Below are positions 43,382 through 52,675 of a stretch of 64,000 nt of DNA, piece after piece (the stretch's first letter is position 1; each line of letters starts with the position of its first letter). Location of the stretch: assembly GCF_018130695.1 (NCBI RefSeq), contig NZ_JAFCJX010000017.1:1-64000 (forward strand), read 5' to 3'. This stretch comes from Bradyrhizobium jicamae. Lineage in GTDB: Bacteria; Pseudomonadota; Alphaproteobacteria; Rhizobiales; Xanthobacteraceae. The position numbers were made by a program, and so were the translations under genes. Under the pieces are notes generated by a model. The model did no database searches and was not told the origin of the DNA. It worked only from the letters and a program-made list of their open reading frames with translations.

Positions 43382-43640
43382 TGTCGCGTCGCTCCTGGTT
43401 TTCGTTCGGAACTTTGGAAGACTCGATGCTCATGCGTCCGATCATGCCTTCGCGCCAAATGGAGATCGCCATCGACGTTCCAAGTGGCGGCGTTCGCGAA
43501 AGCGGCCGCAGCGCGGCGAGCTGCAGCACCAATTGGCCGATGAAGGATGCATCGCGGATCGGGATCATCGCCTTCAGACCGGCGAGCCGCTCCGGCTTGA
43601 ATGTGTGGCGGACAGAGGGGTATCGATGGGCCCCGGCGCT
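43371..43640 (-). pseudogene. C-terminal remnant of an unrecognised gene
   Basis: The minus-strand frame reads VRHTFKPERLAGLKAMIPIR, DASFIGQLVLQLAALRPLSR, TPPLGTS and ends in NENQERRDNDP overlapping the reductase start. It has the feel of a real C-terminus, but upstream of about 43640 the frame is lost in stop codons, so the gene is truncated. I do not recognise the family. The remaining bases to 43749 show nothing else. Confidence 0.4.
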
Positions 43641-43749
43641 ACCGGTGAGTTGCTCGGGCCGAGGTCGCGCGCCTGCCTGTCCTAGGCCTCAGTCACAAGC
43701 ATTGGCCCCGCTTCCGTGTCATCCCTCGCTACATGATGTGCAGCCACGC

Positions 43750-44790
43750 TCACCTTGACCTAGTTGCCGACACCGAATTCTGGGACCCGCTAATCTCTTC
43801 GTCTATTAATCGTTTCATCACACGCCTCACCCGTATTGCCCCAACGTCAACAGGCAAGAGGACCGGCCCCATGTCCATAAGCTCCATTCCGTGCATTTCA
43901 GCGTTGATGGCATCGAGCATTGGCCCGTCTTCGTTTTGAATGACAGTCACCTGACGCAATGCGGCCTCGGCGTCGACCTTCGGATCGTCGATAGCGTAGT
44001 CGCGTGTAGTAGACATGAAATAGTGTGTCGTTCCTTCTGTCTCGGGTGTGGCAATGTGCGAGAACCTGGCTCTGTGACCATTGGATGATGGGTCGCCAAC
44101 AGGCGTACTCTTGATTTCAAAATTCATTACCTGCCCCGGGCGCCAATGTATATTTAACGTTTGATCAATTCTCTCGCCAAGGTGGGCAAGGTGCGGCAAT
44201 GAGGGACCATCCTGCATTGTGCGCACGACGAAGACATCGTTTCTCTCCTCGTTTACGCTAGTCTTGCTGCATGCGGCCGGACCGGCCGAGAATGATCCGA
44301 CGTGCAGATATTCGGCATGCGATAGATCCAGGAGATTGTCGACGAGAATATCATACCGATAGTTGGCCTTTATGTAGCTATGCACCGTACGAGTTCCCGG
44401 CGCATCCATATACGACAGATCCGGAATTCGCTCCGGCTCGGCCTGCGCACTATCGCCCATCCAGATCCAGATAAACCCATGTCGTTCTGCTGTCGGATAA
44501 CGACGGACGTGCATGCGCTGAGTAATCACGTCGCCATGGGGATTATGTACACAGCGACCCAATGCATCGAAGCGTAAGCCGTGATATTTGCATTGGACGA
44601 TATCGCCGAATAGCGTACCGCGGCTGAGGGGGGCAAAACGATGAGGACAAAGATCCTGCATGGCTGCGACCTCTCCACGCTCGGTACGATAGAGCAGCAC
44701 CGGTTCGTTCAGTATAGTCCGACGTCGAAGCTGTCGGTCGACGTCCTCGGACTTTGCGGCAACATACCAAACATTTCGCTGAAAAATCAT
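43750..44790 (-). CDS. Rieske non-haem iron oxygenase (vanillate/aromatic O-demethylase type)
   Basis: A 346-residue single-component-type oxygenase subunit. The Rieske 2Fe-2S ligands are C48, H50, C67 and H70 (CPHRFAPLSRG and CKYHGLRF). The mononuclear iron facial triad region is DNLLDLSHAEYLHVG with D155, H158 and H163. Length and layout match VanA/PAO-like enzymes that hydroxylate or O-demethylate aromatic substrates. It starts the block Rieske-remnant-reductase and lies downstream of a VOC protein and a second reductase on the same strand. Either reductase could supply electrons. The substrate is unknown, probably a methoxylated or carboxylated aromatic. Confidence 0.93.
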   Translation of the reverse strand: MIFQRNVWYVAAKSEDVDRQLRRRTILNEPVLLYRTERGEVAAMQDLCPHRFAPLSRGTLFGDIVQCKYHGLRFDALGRCVHNPHGDVITQRMHVRRYPTAERHGFIWIWMGDSAQAEPERIPDLSYMDAPGTRTVHSYIKANYRYDILVDNLLDLSHAEYLHVGSFSAGPAACSKTSVNEERNDVFVVRTMQDGPSLPHLAHLGERIDQTLNIHWRPGQVMNFEIKSTPVGDPSSNGHRARFSHIATPETEGTTHYFMSTTRDYAIDDPKVDAEAALRQVTVIQNEDGPMLDAINAEMHGMELMDMGPVLLPVDVGAIRVRRVMKRLIDEEISGSQNSVSATRSR

Positions 44791-44845
44791 CTGGTCCTCC
44801 TGACGTTACTTCGTCGACGTCGAGAAACGAGGCGAAAGCCGCGCA

Positions 44846-45385
44846 TCAGGTTGAGAGCCTAGCCTTGATCTCCTCCAGCTCGGGAACGGGAGTGTCGTCG
44901 TCCATCGAGAAACGGTCGCCAAAGTCAAACATGTCTTCGTGCTGGACCCCTGGGTAATACTGAATCTCCCACCAGTTGTGGTCGAGGTCCTCAAGGTAGA
45001 ACGAATAGATGCCGTGCTGATCCTGCGCCGGCAGCACCTGGCGGATCTTGTACTTGTCCTTGTGCACGAGGGCGTCCGCATGCGCCTGATCGACCGCCTC
45101 CTTCGAGGTGACGTCGATGCCCCAATGATTGAGCACGTTGCAGGGATGCACGGCCTTGCCGACTTCGACGGCAATGATGTGGAACTTGAGGCCGCAGCGT
45201 ACTCCCATCGCTGGCGGGGCGTGCTTGACACATTCAAGCCCCAGAAACTCCTCGTAGAACTTGCGGGATTCCTTCAGGCTGAAACACTCCATAGTGCCGT
45301 GCGACATCATGTAGGGCTTGACGATCGATTTGTCATTCTTGGCATCGGCGATGCCGTCCCGAAGCATTTCTCGAGTTTGCGACAT
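44846..45385 (-). CDS. VOC-family protein (glyoxalase/extradiol dioxygenase-like)
   Basis: A 179-residue vicinal-oxygen-chelate protein with candidate metal ligands H29 (MMSHGTMECFS), H87 (VLNHWGIDV) and E140 (NWWEIQYY), the H-H-E arrangement of type I extradiol dioxygenases. It has one VOC module plus an N-terminal extension and a short acidic tail. It lies 9 bases downstream of the reductase gene at 45395 and 55 bases upstream of the Rieske oxygenase, so it belongs to the same operon. It may cleave the hydroxylated product of the oxygenase or isomerise an intermediate. Confidence 0.88.
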   Translation of the reverse strand: MSQTREMLRDGIADAKNDKSIVKPYMMSHGTMECFSLKESRKFYEEFLGLECVKHAPPAMGVRCGLKFHIIAVEVGKAVHPCNVLNHWGIDVTSKEAVDQAHADALVHKDKYKIRQVLPAQDQHGIYSFYLEDLDHNWWEIQYYPGVQHEDMFDFGDRFSMDDDTPVPELEEIKARLST

Positions 45386-45394
45386 GATTGTCTC

Positions 45395-46423
45395 CTATGC
45401 TGCTGCCTTCTCGGCTTCCGTCAGAAAAGCGTCAGCGTAGAATTGCTCGGGCGGCAGGCCGCATTTCTCGCTGAAGTCGGCGCGGGCAGCCTCAACCATC
45501 GCAGGAGCGCCGCACGCATAAACCTGGACGCCGGAAAGATTCGGGAAATCCTCCATCACGGCGCGGTGCACAAAACCCGTTCGCCCGGTCCATGCGCATT
45601 CCGGCGTAGGATTCGACAGAACCGGGATAAACTTCAGGTTGGGATGCTGCCAGGACTCGGGCAGGCTGAGCATATACAGGTCGCGCCGCGTCCAACATCC
45701 CCAGTATAGCGCGATTGGGCGTTTCATGCCCTTCTGCATCGCAGCTTCGCACATGGCCTTGATCGGCGCAAAGCCGGTGCCGCTCGCCACCATCACGATC
45801 GGCTTGTCCGAATCCTCGCGCACGTAGAAGGTGCCGAGCGGCCCCTCGAAGCTTAGCAGATCGCGGACCTTGAGAGTGCTGAACACCTGATCGGTGAAGG
45901 TTCCGCCCGGGGTGTGACGCACATGTAGCTCAAGCGTGGTGACGCCCTCCGGTTTCGGCGAGTTCGCGATCGAGTAGCTGCGGCGCTTGCCGTCCCTTAG
46001 CTGCACGTCGATGTGCTGTCCGGCGAGGAAGCGGAAGTTCTCGTTCATTGGCAAGCGGACGCTGATGACTGCCACGTCAGGCGTTGGCTTGTCGACCTTC
46101 TCGACCCGGCACGGGATGACGCGCGGCCGCAGCACGTCAATGCCGTCCAGCTCCTTCACCTCGATGACGGTGTTCTCAAGCGGTCGCGCCTGACAGCACA
46201 GCACATAGCCTTTCGCCTTGTCGATGTCCGACAGGGAAGCTGGATGAACATCCCCATAATCGACCCGGCCCGACTTGATCGTACCGCGACAGGTGCGGCA
46301 CATGCCGACGCGACAGCTATGGGGCATGTGAAAGCCGGCATCGAGTCCCGCCTGCAGGATGGTCTTGTCCGGTGAGACCTCGAAACTGTGCCTGCTCGGC
46401 TGGAGCTCCACCTTGAATGCCAT
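45395..46423 (-). CDS. Ferredoxin-NAD(P)H reductase with N-terminal 2Fe-2S domain
   Basis: A 342-residue electron-transfer protein with the domain order ferredoxin (C37, C42, C45 and C76/C77), FAD domain (RRSYSIANSP) and NAD domain (IVMVASGTGFAPIKAM, YWGCWTRRDLYML). This is the layout of CDP-6-deoxy-delta-3,4-glucoseen reductase, phenol hydroxylase and toluene monooxygenase reductases. It is the first gene of the Rieske cluster, immediately downstream of a large inverted repeat at 46434-46468. A second, differently ordered reductase lies at 42422, so the cluster has two possible electron donors. Confidence 0.93.
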   Translation of the reverse strand: MAFKVELQPSRHSFEVSPDKTILQAGLDAGFHMPHSCRVGMCRTCRGTIKSGRVDYGDVHPASLSDIDKAKGYVLCCQARPLENTVIEVKELDGIDVLRPRVIPCRVEKVDKPTPDVAVISVRLPMNENFRFLAGQHIDVQLRDGKRRSYSIANSPKPEGVTTLELHVRHTPGGTFTDQVFSTLKVRDLLSFEGPLGTFYVREDSDKPIVMVASGTGFAPIKAMCEAAMQKGMKRPIALYWGCWTRRDLYMLSLPESWQHPNLKFIPVLSNPTPECAWTGRTGFVHRAVMEDFPNLSGVQVYACGAPAMVEAARADFSEKCGLPPEQFYADAFLTEAEKAAA

Positions 46424-46433
46424 TATTCCTCCC

Positions 46434-46468
46434 GAATGAGCGCACTCATTTTTATAACGCGCTCATTC
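46434..46468. promoter_or_regulatory. Large inverted-repeat operator upstream of the Rieske cluster
   Basis: Perfect 10-base arms GAATGAGCGC and GCGCTCATTC flank a 15-base spacer, 10 bases upstream of the first gene's start. Within it, AATGAG-CGCA-CTCATT forms a second repeat, giving three half-sites. It looks like a regulator-binding site overlapping the promoter. No regulator gene is adjacent; the decayed MarR copies do not obviously match. Confidence 0.6.
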
Positions 46469-46629
46469 TATTTGAACGACGGACGGAGTCAAGCACGGCG
46501 CACAAACTACGCGCCTACGGAGTCCCCAAGGAAGCGGACCGTTTTCGATTGGGCAGTGATGCTCTACACGCTGGTACAAGAAACTTCTGGGAGCTGGAGA
46601 TGCTGAGCCATAGGCCAAGCCTGTCGTTC

Positions 46630-47805
46630 AGCGCCGTGAAAAGATCCGGAGGGGCCCGGCCGGGATCATCAACCAGGCAAAGGAGCCTGGCCGTCTGTCG
46701 ACGCTCGAGCCTGGATCGACGATTGCAGCTTTATTCCCACGAAGGTCGTCCCTCGATTGCGCCCGAACAGTTGCTGAGCGCTGCTGCTGCAGGTTTTCTA
46801 CGGGCATTCGCTCGGAACAGCAATTGATGGAGCAACTGGATCATAATCTGTATCGATGGTTTGTGGGCTGACACCAGGAACCGGTTTGGGACCTGACGAC
46901 CTTTACGAAGGACCGCACCCGGCTGGAGAACGGCGAGGTGTTCAGCAAGTTCATTGCGAAGCTTCTGAACCATCCCAAGGTGAAGCCGCTGCTGTCGGAT
47001 AAGAACCTGGGCCTCACACGAAAGCTTCCGTCTAAAGGGCGGCTCAGGTGACGACGACCGTGGCGTGAACTTCCAAGGGACAGAAGCGCAGGAACGACAC
47101 TCATGCCAGCGTGACTGCCCCCGAAAGCCGGCTGTATTGGAGGGCTGCTGGGCGCAAAACCAAGGTAAAGGAACGCGGGCCGCTGCATTACGGTCGACGG
47201 GACAAGGCTTATGACACCGCTGACCACGTCGCCGCGCTGCGTGCGCTGAACGTCACGCCCCATGTAGCCCAGTACGACAGCGGCAGTCCAACTGGACGCC
47301 GGGGCGCCGTGGACAGCCGGACCAGGCGACATGAGGGTTACGGCATGTCTCAATGTCTCAGACGCGGCGCGCGCTGCGCGAATGCATCTTCAGGTGGGGC
47401 AAGCCACGGAACCATGCGCAAGATCAAGCATCGAAGTGTGGCTCGCGTCGCTGGCGACTTCCTGCGTAATCTGATTGCCTACGACCTCGTCCGGCTCTCC
47501 CGACTGATCGCCGCGGAGAGCTTTGACAGAGCAAACAGCCGCCTCGCCCATCCCGCTGAGCCGCTTCATACGGATATGGCGAACGACCCGTGTTCGGCCT
47601 CACGTTGCTGGAGTGGCAGACTTTGGAAATGATGGCCTCGGCAAGGTCATCGCGGAATTCCGGGAAGCTGCGGCTTTCCTTTGGCGCCGGGCGAAATATA
47701 GGGAAACACGCCGCCCTGATCGTCGACTTTGCCCCGCACCCCAGCCCCTAGTTTCGCGACGAATCCTCGCATCAAGAAATCCTCGCCAAAAGCGAGCAGA
47801 CTGCT
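46630..47805 (+). mobile_element. IS5-type insertion sequence remnant
   Basis: Contains a broken IS5-like transposase (46640-47530) followed by a non-coding right part whose end, GCAGACTGCT at about 47797-47806, and preceding about 150 bases are repeated in the MITE-like element at 51518-51697. The left terminus is not recognisable. The element is dead through many indels and stops. Confidence 0.7.
46640..47530 (+). pseudogene. IS5-family transposase, multiply broken
   Basis: Successive frames give YSHEGRPSIAPEQLLSA, the FY(G)IRSERQLMEQLDHNLYR region, DLTTFTKDRTRLENGEVFSK, FIAKLLNHPKVKPLLSD and the C-terminal TMRKIKHRSVARVAGDFLRN with LIAYDLVRLSRLIAA. These are in-order pieces of an IS5/IS1182-like transposase of about 350-400 residues. 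Stop codons and frameshifts occur throughout (for example after 46856). Inactive. Confidence 0.75.
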
Positions 47806-47912
47806 AGAAGTTACCGCAGGCTTTTCGTACACGCCAAAGGCGGACTTCGGCTTGGAAAGTTCCCGAACCGGTTGAGCGCCGCGCGATGGGTGGGCGTGCC
47901 AGACAATCAACA

Positions 47913-49139
47913 TCAACCATGCGAATCAGCCCCGTACTTGTAGGGGCCGAGCGTCATGAACAACAACGCCGTGACAAAGCTCACGCCGGCGAGGACATAC
48001 ATACCAAGTGCGTAGGACCCGAACGAGCCACGACTGCTGCCAAGCGCCGCGATGCCTATGGCGGCCCCGAGTTGGAAGATCGCGTACAGCAGACCGTAAA
48101 GTTTCCCGAAAGACTTGCGACCGTGATAGCGCGGGATCATGAAGCTCAGGACGTCGAATTCCGCGCCGGTGATAGCGCCCACGAGTGCTGCGGCGACGAT
48201 CGCTTCTGGCACGCTCGGACCGCGCGCATAAAGCACCGTCGCGACGATCCCGCCGAGAAGTAGGATTGTCATAATCGGCCCAGCCGAAAACCGATCGAGC
48301 AGCCAGCCGACGACGACGCGGGCAAGCAGCAGAGCCAAGCCAAAGACGGCCGGGATCGACGTTGCTGTCGTGGGCGGTATGCCGGCATCAATCATGACAC
48401 GCGTCTGATGGACGACGATGCTGCTGGTCAGCACGCCGAGCAGGAAGAAGGCCACACTGGCAATCCAGAACGGCCGGGAGGTGGCCGCCTCTCTGACGTT
48501 CTCCCCGGCCAAGACAATCGCGCCCCTCCCCGGCACAGGGTCCGATAGGAGGAAGTAAGCGACGGGCCACGCCATCAGTGCCAGCAGTGCAAGCCCCAAA
48601 TATGCCTCGCGCCAGCCGTAGACTCCGATCAGGTACGCAGTAATCAGTGGTATCAGCATCGTGCCAACGCCAATTCCCGCGTTGCAGAAACCCAGCGCCA
48701 AACCAAGTTTCTGGTCGAACCAGCCGGCCGTCGAGCGAAGATATGAAATTGGCCACACGCCAAGGCCGCAAATCGGAATTACGATCCACGCTAGATAAAA
48801 CATTATGATATTGTTCGGCAGGTAGAACATCGCGGCGAGAGACGCGGCGAACACCGGTACGCTCCAAAGGATCAAGCAACGCCCGCCGAAGCGGTCGACG
48901 AGCGCACCCTGGATCGGCGACAAGATCACGATCATGATTGAGATAATCGAGGCCCCGAGCGAGATGGCCGGCACGCCCCATTTGAACTCCGCCTCGAGTG
49001 GCGCGATGAAGCCCCCGAAGGCGAGAAGTGTGAGACAGCTTGGCCCCACGGATAGGCCGATGGCTGACGCAACGACCGTCCGCCAGCCCGCAGTGTTCAC
49101 CGACTGCACCGCGATCGGCTGCGCATTTGCGATAGTCAT
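47913..49139 (-). CDS. MFS transporter (oxalate/formate antiporter-like)
   Basis: A 408-residue twelve-helix transporter. Features are GPSCLTLLAFGGFIAPLEAE in helix 1, IQGALVDRFGGRCLILWSVP for the helix 2-3 loop motif, RSTAGWFDQKLGLALGF and PRYHGRKSFGKLYGLLYA. These are typical of the OFA/monocarboxylate-type MFS branch. ATG at 49139 has GGGGGG upstream. It lies 31 bases after the CocE-type hydrolase gene in the same orientation, so the pair forms an operon: import of an ester or amide, or export of its product. The nearest regulator, on the opposite strand at 50922, is dead. Confidence 0.92.
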   Translation of the reverse strand: MTIANAQPIAVQSVNTAGWRTVVASAIGLSVGPSCLTLLAFGGFIAPLEAEFKWGVPAISLGASIISIMIVILSPIQGALVDRFGGRCLILWSVPVFAASLAAMFYLPNNIIMFYLAWIVIPICGLGVWPISYLRSTAGWFDQKLGLALGFCNAGIGVGTMLIPLITAYLIGVYGWREAYLGLALLALMAWPVAYFLLSDPVPGRGAIVLAGENVREAATSRPFWIASVAFFLLGVLTSSIVVHQTRVMIDAGIPPTTATSIPAVFGLALLLARVVVGWLLDRFSAGPIMTILLLGGIVATVLYARGPSVPEAIVAAALVGAITGAEFDVLSFMIPRYHGRKSFGKLYGLLYAIFQLGAAIGIAALGSSRGSFGSYALGMYVLAGVSFVTALLFMTLGPYKYGADSHG

Positions 49140-49170
49140 ACCGTCCCCCCTTTTGTTTTCTGTTCGCGAC

Positions 49171-50766
49171 TCAGAGCACGGACAGGAGCAGGCGCGACGG
49201 ATACCCCGGCGCGTGGTGCAGTGTGTCGCGCCCGACCTTGTCGGGCGTATAGGTGTGCGAGAACAACGGGTCAGTGACCAACGAATCACCGTTCGCGACT
49301 TCGATGCGGAGGCGCGAGCCCTGGGCGATGTCGTAGGCCGCGTGCATTAGCGGTACGCGCAGCTCGACGGTCTCGCCGATCGGCAGCGGCTCGATCAACT
49401 TGTGCGACAAGATCGGCTCGCGTGGCCCGCTGAGATTTGCATCGAGCGCGCGGTGCGAGGCGCGTAGCCAGCCCTTGGTAACGAGCGCCGGCCGCTGCCC
49501 GGTCGCCGGCGGCGGCACATGCGTCACGCGAACGATGATATCGGTATCGCTCCGCGTCGACGAGAGATAAACCACGAACTCGCATGGGCCCCGGACCGAA
49601 ATCGGTACATCAAGCGGCGGCGTCGTGAATGTGAGAATCTCGGCCAGCGGATCGGGCCCCTCGACATCGAGCTTTGTGACACCGATCGCCCACTCGGGCC
49701 GTGGATAATCATATGCGGTCGCGCCAGTCTCCGTTGGTGGCGCGGTGTCGAGGCAACCGTCGTTGAGGGATTTGACTTGGCCAGCCGCGCCGGCACGCAG
49801 ATGAAAGGCCGCCTCGCGCACGCCTTCCGGCGGCCAGGCAGTATGATCTTCCAGGCGTTGCGCGCCCCGCACGAAGACCTGCACCGGCGCGCGACGCTCG
49901 AAGCCGTTGTCGATCCCCTTGAGGAAGCGATCGTAGAACGGCGCCACCACGTCGCGATGGAACGGGACCGCCTCGAACTCGGCGCAGGCCTCGAACGCAT
50001 TGGGCGCGCCGGTGACCAACAGCCATTTCGGCCCTCGCACTGCGCGCCAACCGAGAATGTTGCCGCCGAGATGTAGGTCAATTTTTGCCCATACACCGAT
50101 GGAGAAGACCGGAATGTCTACAGAGGGCAGCAGCGGCGCGACCACGCGCTCGGCCCACCACGCGTCGAAGGTCGGGTGGAGGCCGATGTCATACGACAAA
50201 TCATACGGGATTTGCCGCGACGGCCCGGCGAAGGGCGAGCGGTTGATGGGCCGCACATTGTTGTTCCACCATATCGACATGAAGTCGCTCGGGATGCCGC
50301 CCGGATAAGCCCAGCCGTTGTAGACATCGATATGCCCGTCATAGGGGGCGATGCAGGCCAGATGCGGCGGCTTCTCGGCCGCCATGCACCATTGAGCCGT
50401 TCCGAAATAGGATTCGCCGATGCCACCGACCTTGCCGGTCGACCAGGGCTGTGCCGCGATCCATTCGATGACCTCGTAGTAATCGCGCCGCTCACGCGGA
50501 CCGTAGAATTGATAGTCGCCGCCGGAGCGCCCCGTGCCACGCACGTCGAGCCGCACGTAAGCATACCCCTGTCCGACGTACCAATGAATTGGTCCGGTCT
50601 CCCGCCACAGGAACATCTTGGTGTCGGGCACGTCGTCGTTGTCGAAGCGATAAGGCGAAGTTGCGAATAAAGTCGGGAATGGACCCTCGCCTGGCGGTAG
50701 GTGCACCCTTACTGCAAGTTCCACACTGTCGCTGACTCGGATCATGCGGTCGAAACGATGCGCCAT
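49171..50766 (-). CDS. CocE/NonD-family hydrolase (X-Pro dipeptidyl-peptidase-like), altered active site
   Basis: A 531-residue hydrolase with an alpha/beta domain (about 1-330) and a C-terminal jelly-roll domain. The nucleophile is S119 in GGIGESYFG. The oxyanion Tyr is in FATSPYR. The strand that usually gives GPWxH with the catalytic His reads LLVTGAPNAFE, so the His position is occupied by Asn256. The Asp may be D230 (AKIDLHLGG). Either a nearby His such as that in VPFHRDVV substitutes or activity is altered. It starts the operon with the MFS gene. The intergenic region upstream contains a TetR-type operator at 50867-50886. The substrate is probably an ester or amide. Confidence 0.88.
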   Translation of the reverse strand: MAHRFDRMIRVSDSVELAVRVHLPPGEGPFPTLFATSPYRFDNDDVPDTKMFLWRETGPIHWYVGQGYAYVRLDVRGTGRSGGDYQFYGPRERRDYYEVIEWIAAQPWSTGKVGGIGESYFGTAQWCMAAEKPPHLACIAPYDGHIDVYNGWAYPGGIPSDFMSIWWNNNVRPINRSPFAGPSRQIPYDLSYDIGLHPTFDAWWAERVVAPLLPSVDIPVFSIGVWAKIDLHLGGNILGWRAVRGPKWLLVTGAPNAFEACAEFEAVPFHRDVVAPFYDRFLKGIDNGFERRAPVQVFVRGAQRLEDHTAWPPEGVREAAFHLRAGAAGQVKSLNDGCLDTAPPTETGATAYDYPRPEWAIGVTKLDVEGPDPLAEILTFTTPPLDVPISVRGPCEFVVYLSSTRSDTDIIVRVTHVPPPATGQRPALVTKGWLRASHRALDANLSGPREPILSHKLIEPLPIGETVELRVPLMHAAYDIAQGSRLRIEVANGDSLVTDPLFSHTYTPDKVGRDTLHHAPGYPSRLLLSVL

Positions 50767-50866
50767 GCCGCCTCCCTTAAAGCTTTCCCCCTGGTTCGCG
50801 GCACCATGGCGCGGACCAAATGCATATTATTGTGCATAGTCAAATTTGAGCATGATCAATTTGCGC

Positions 50867-50886
50867 TAGACAAAAAGCGTTGTCAA
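50867..50886. promoter_or_regulatory. TetR-type operator upstream of the CocE-MFS operon
   Basis: Reading the minus strand, TTGACAACGC then TTTTTGTCTA forms the same imperfect inverted repeat as 52676-52696, in the same position relative to a TTG-started TetR frame. It lies about 100 bases upstream of the CocE gene. It persists although the adjacent TetR is dead, so the paralogue at 51941 may act here. Confidence 0.5.
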
Positions 50887-50921
50887 TCCTGCGGGCGTCA
50901 GAAGAAGCAAGGGACACTGAA

Positions 50922-51310
50922 TTGAAGCGTGCCACTGGATGGGCCCGCTCGGATTGGGAGAATGCATCGAGCGGGAGCGGCTGCGACGCAAAAAGAAGGC
51001 TTTCGGAGTTTTCGAGCCGAAGAATGAGAAGGCATTTACACGCGAGATTGGACGTCTGGCAGACGTCTCGATTGGCACGCTGTCCGTATATGCAAGGGAC
51101 AAACGCCACCTGTTGTTTCTGGCCCTCAAGAGGGCCTCGACCGCCTCCTGGAGGAATTGGTGAGCTCTGTGCCCAAGAAAGGTGAGGAAGAACACACGTT
51201 ACGCTATCGCGCTCGATGAGGTCGTGGACTCATTGGCACGCAACCAGAACACTAAATCGCCAAGCTGTAGCGGCTATACTTGAAGACGTCACAGCGCGAT
51301 CTTTCCGGTC
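50922..51310 (+). pseudogene. Decayed TetR-family regulator, paralogue of the gene at 51941
   Basis: The sequence matches the TetR at 51941-52642 from its TTGAAGCGT start onwards: RERLRRKKKAFGVFEPKNEK, AFTREIGRLADVSIGTLSVY, ARDKRHLLFLAL, then SSVPKKGE, an internal deletion of about 90 codons, EEHTLRYRAR and RQAVAAILEDV. Frameshifts separate the start from the helix-turn-helix. It diverges from the CocE-MFS operon, so it was presumably its repressor. Similarity includes the promoter region, showing duplication of the whole regulator unit. Confidence 0.8.
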
Positions 51311-51517
51311 GAATGACGATACTTCTTGATTGAGTAGTAGGTTAGAGCAACTTTCGACAAAGCGGCCGACGTAGTGAGGCGATGCCTCAGGGCACCGTTG
51401 CAGCGCCCCACATAATGGCGATTAGGTCTACTTTCACGATTGACGGTGACGCACGACTTCCGGATGCAGATTCGGCTTGGCGACCAACCTCGACTGACGC
51501 CTTAGCGATCCGGACAC

Positions 51518-51697
51518 TAGCAGACTGCTGAAAAACCGACAAAATCGCCCACAGTTTTCCTTGCGGCGCGCAAGCCTCGGGCGAAATATAGGAAAAAGGC
51601 CGCCCTGATCGTCGAATTTGGCTCGCATCCCCAAGTTTTCGCGACGAATCCTCGAATCACGAAATCCTCGCCAAAATCAGAGTTCTTCAGCAGACTC
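51518..51697. mobile_element. MITE-like internally deleted IS5-type element
   Basis: About 180 bases bounded by inverted termini: TAGCAGACTGCTGAAAAAC at the left, and at the right GAGTTCTTCAGCAGACTCTA, whose reverse complement is TAGAGTCTGCTGAAGAACTC. The inner part from about 51578 (CGGGCGAAATATAGG...) matches the right end of the IS5-type remnant at about 47690-47806. It thus carries both ends but no transposase and could be mobilised in trans. The stretches on either side (51311-51517 and 51698-51940) hold no gene I can identify. Confidence 0.7.
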
Positions 51698-51940
51698 TAG
51701 GACTTCATAGGCCGAGGCGCGTGCTTGGTATAATCATCCGCAGCTTGGGTGTTAAGAACAAGTGACTCTTGGCGACGTTGCGATATTGCATTGTGACATG
51801 AATGATGCAGCAGCAGGCAATTCCGCCGGCACCGGTTCGCCAGTTTGGAGCGGGCTAGGGCCAGCATATTTCGCGGACACGGTTGCCTCTCGTCAGAAAC
51901 TACAGCAGGATTAAGGATGCGAGCTTCTATACGCTCATTA

Positions 51941-52642
51941 CTAAACAAGAGACTTTTTCTTGCCTCGTCTCCCAAGCCGCTTCGTACGCGGCTCGATTAT
52001 GGCGCGAACTGCTTTCAACATTTGTTCGATTCCTGTTGCGGGATCTGGCGCGCGAGCAGTTGTTAGCCAGTCGCGAACCTCAGCCAGATGTACTGCAAAT
52101 AAAGCACGAGCTAACGTCTTTGCTTCGCGGCCAATTTCGAGAATCCCTTGTCGATTGGCGTCTTCAAGTATAGCCGCGATAGCTTGGCGCCACCGATCTA
52201 ATCGAGCGCGATAGCGTAACGTGTGTTCTTCCTCGACCAGTATACTCGTATCGGCTCGGCCGGATTGGCCGACGATGTGTCGGGCCAACTCTGGCTCGCG
52301 CGCAAAATATTTGTAGGTTGGCGTCAGAAGCGCGGCAATACGATCGACCGTTTCACCTTTGTTGGGCACAGAGCTCACCGATTCCTCTAGGATGCGGTCA
52401 AGGTCCTCGTTGAGGACCAGAAACAACAGGTCGCGTTTGTCCTTTGCATATACGAACAGCGTGCCAATCGAGACGTCCGCCAGACGTGCTATCTCGCGTG
52501 TGGATGCCTTCTCGTATCCTTCCGCACGGAAAACTTCGAACGCAGCTTCCTTTATGCGTCGTAGCCGCTCCCGCTTTCCGCGTTCTCGCAATCCGAGTGG
52601 CGCCTCATCCGGTGGCACGGTCACAACCTTTGTACGCTTCAA
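51941..52642 (-). CDS. TetR/AcrR-family regulator
   Basis: A 233-residue regulator. The DNA-binding domain reads IKEAAFEVFRAEGYEKASTR, EIARLADVSIGTLFVYAKDK and RDLLFL, very similar to the TetR at 32331. The start is TTG at 52642 with AAGGAAAG upstream; the same TTG context is kept in its dead copy at 50922. The tail is basic (RTKRLGRRGKKKS). It has no intact divergent partner, because the opposite side holds IS630 debris, so it may regulate in trans, including the CocE-MFS operon that has the same operator. The inducer is unknown. Confidence 0.9.
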   Translation of the reverse strand: MKRTKVVTVPPDEAPLGLRERGKRERLRRIKEAAFEVFRAEGYEKASTREIARLADVSIGTLFVYAKDKRDLLFLVLNEDLDRILEESVSSVPNKGETVDRIAALLTPTYKYFAREPELARHIVGQSGRADTSILVEEEHTLRYRARLDRWRQAIAAILEDANRQGILEIGREAKTLARALFAVHLAEVRDWLTTARAPDPATGIEQMLKAVRAIIEPRTKRLGRRGKKKSLV

Positions 52643-52675
52643 TTCGGGTTTCCTTTCCTTCTGGCGCCCCTAGGA

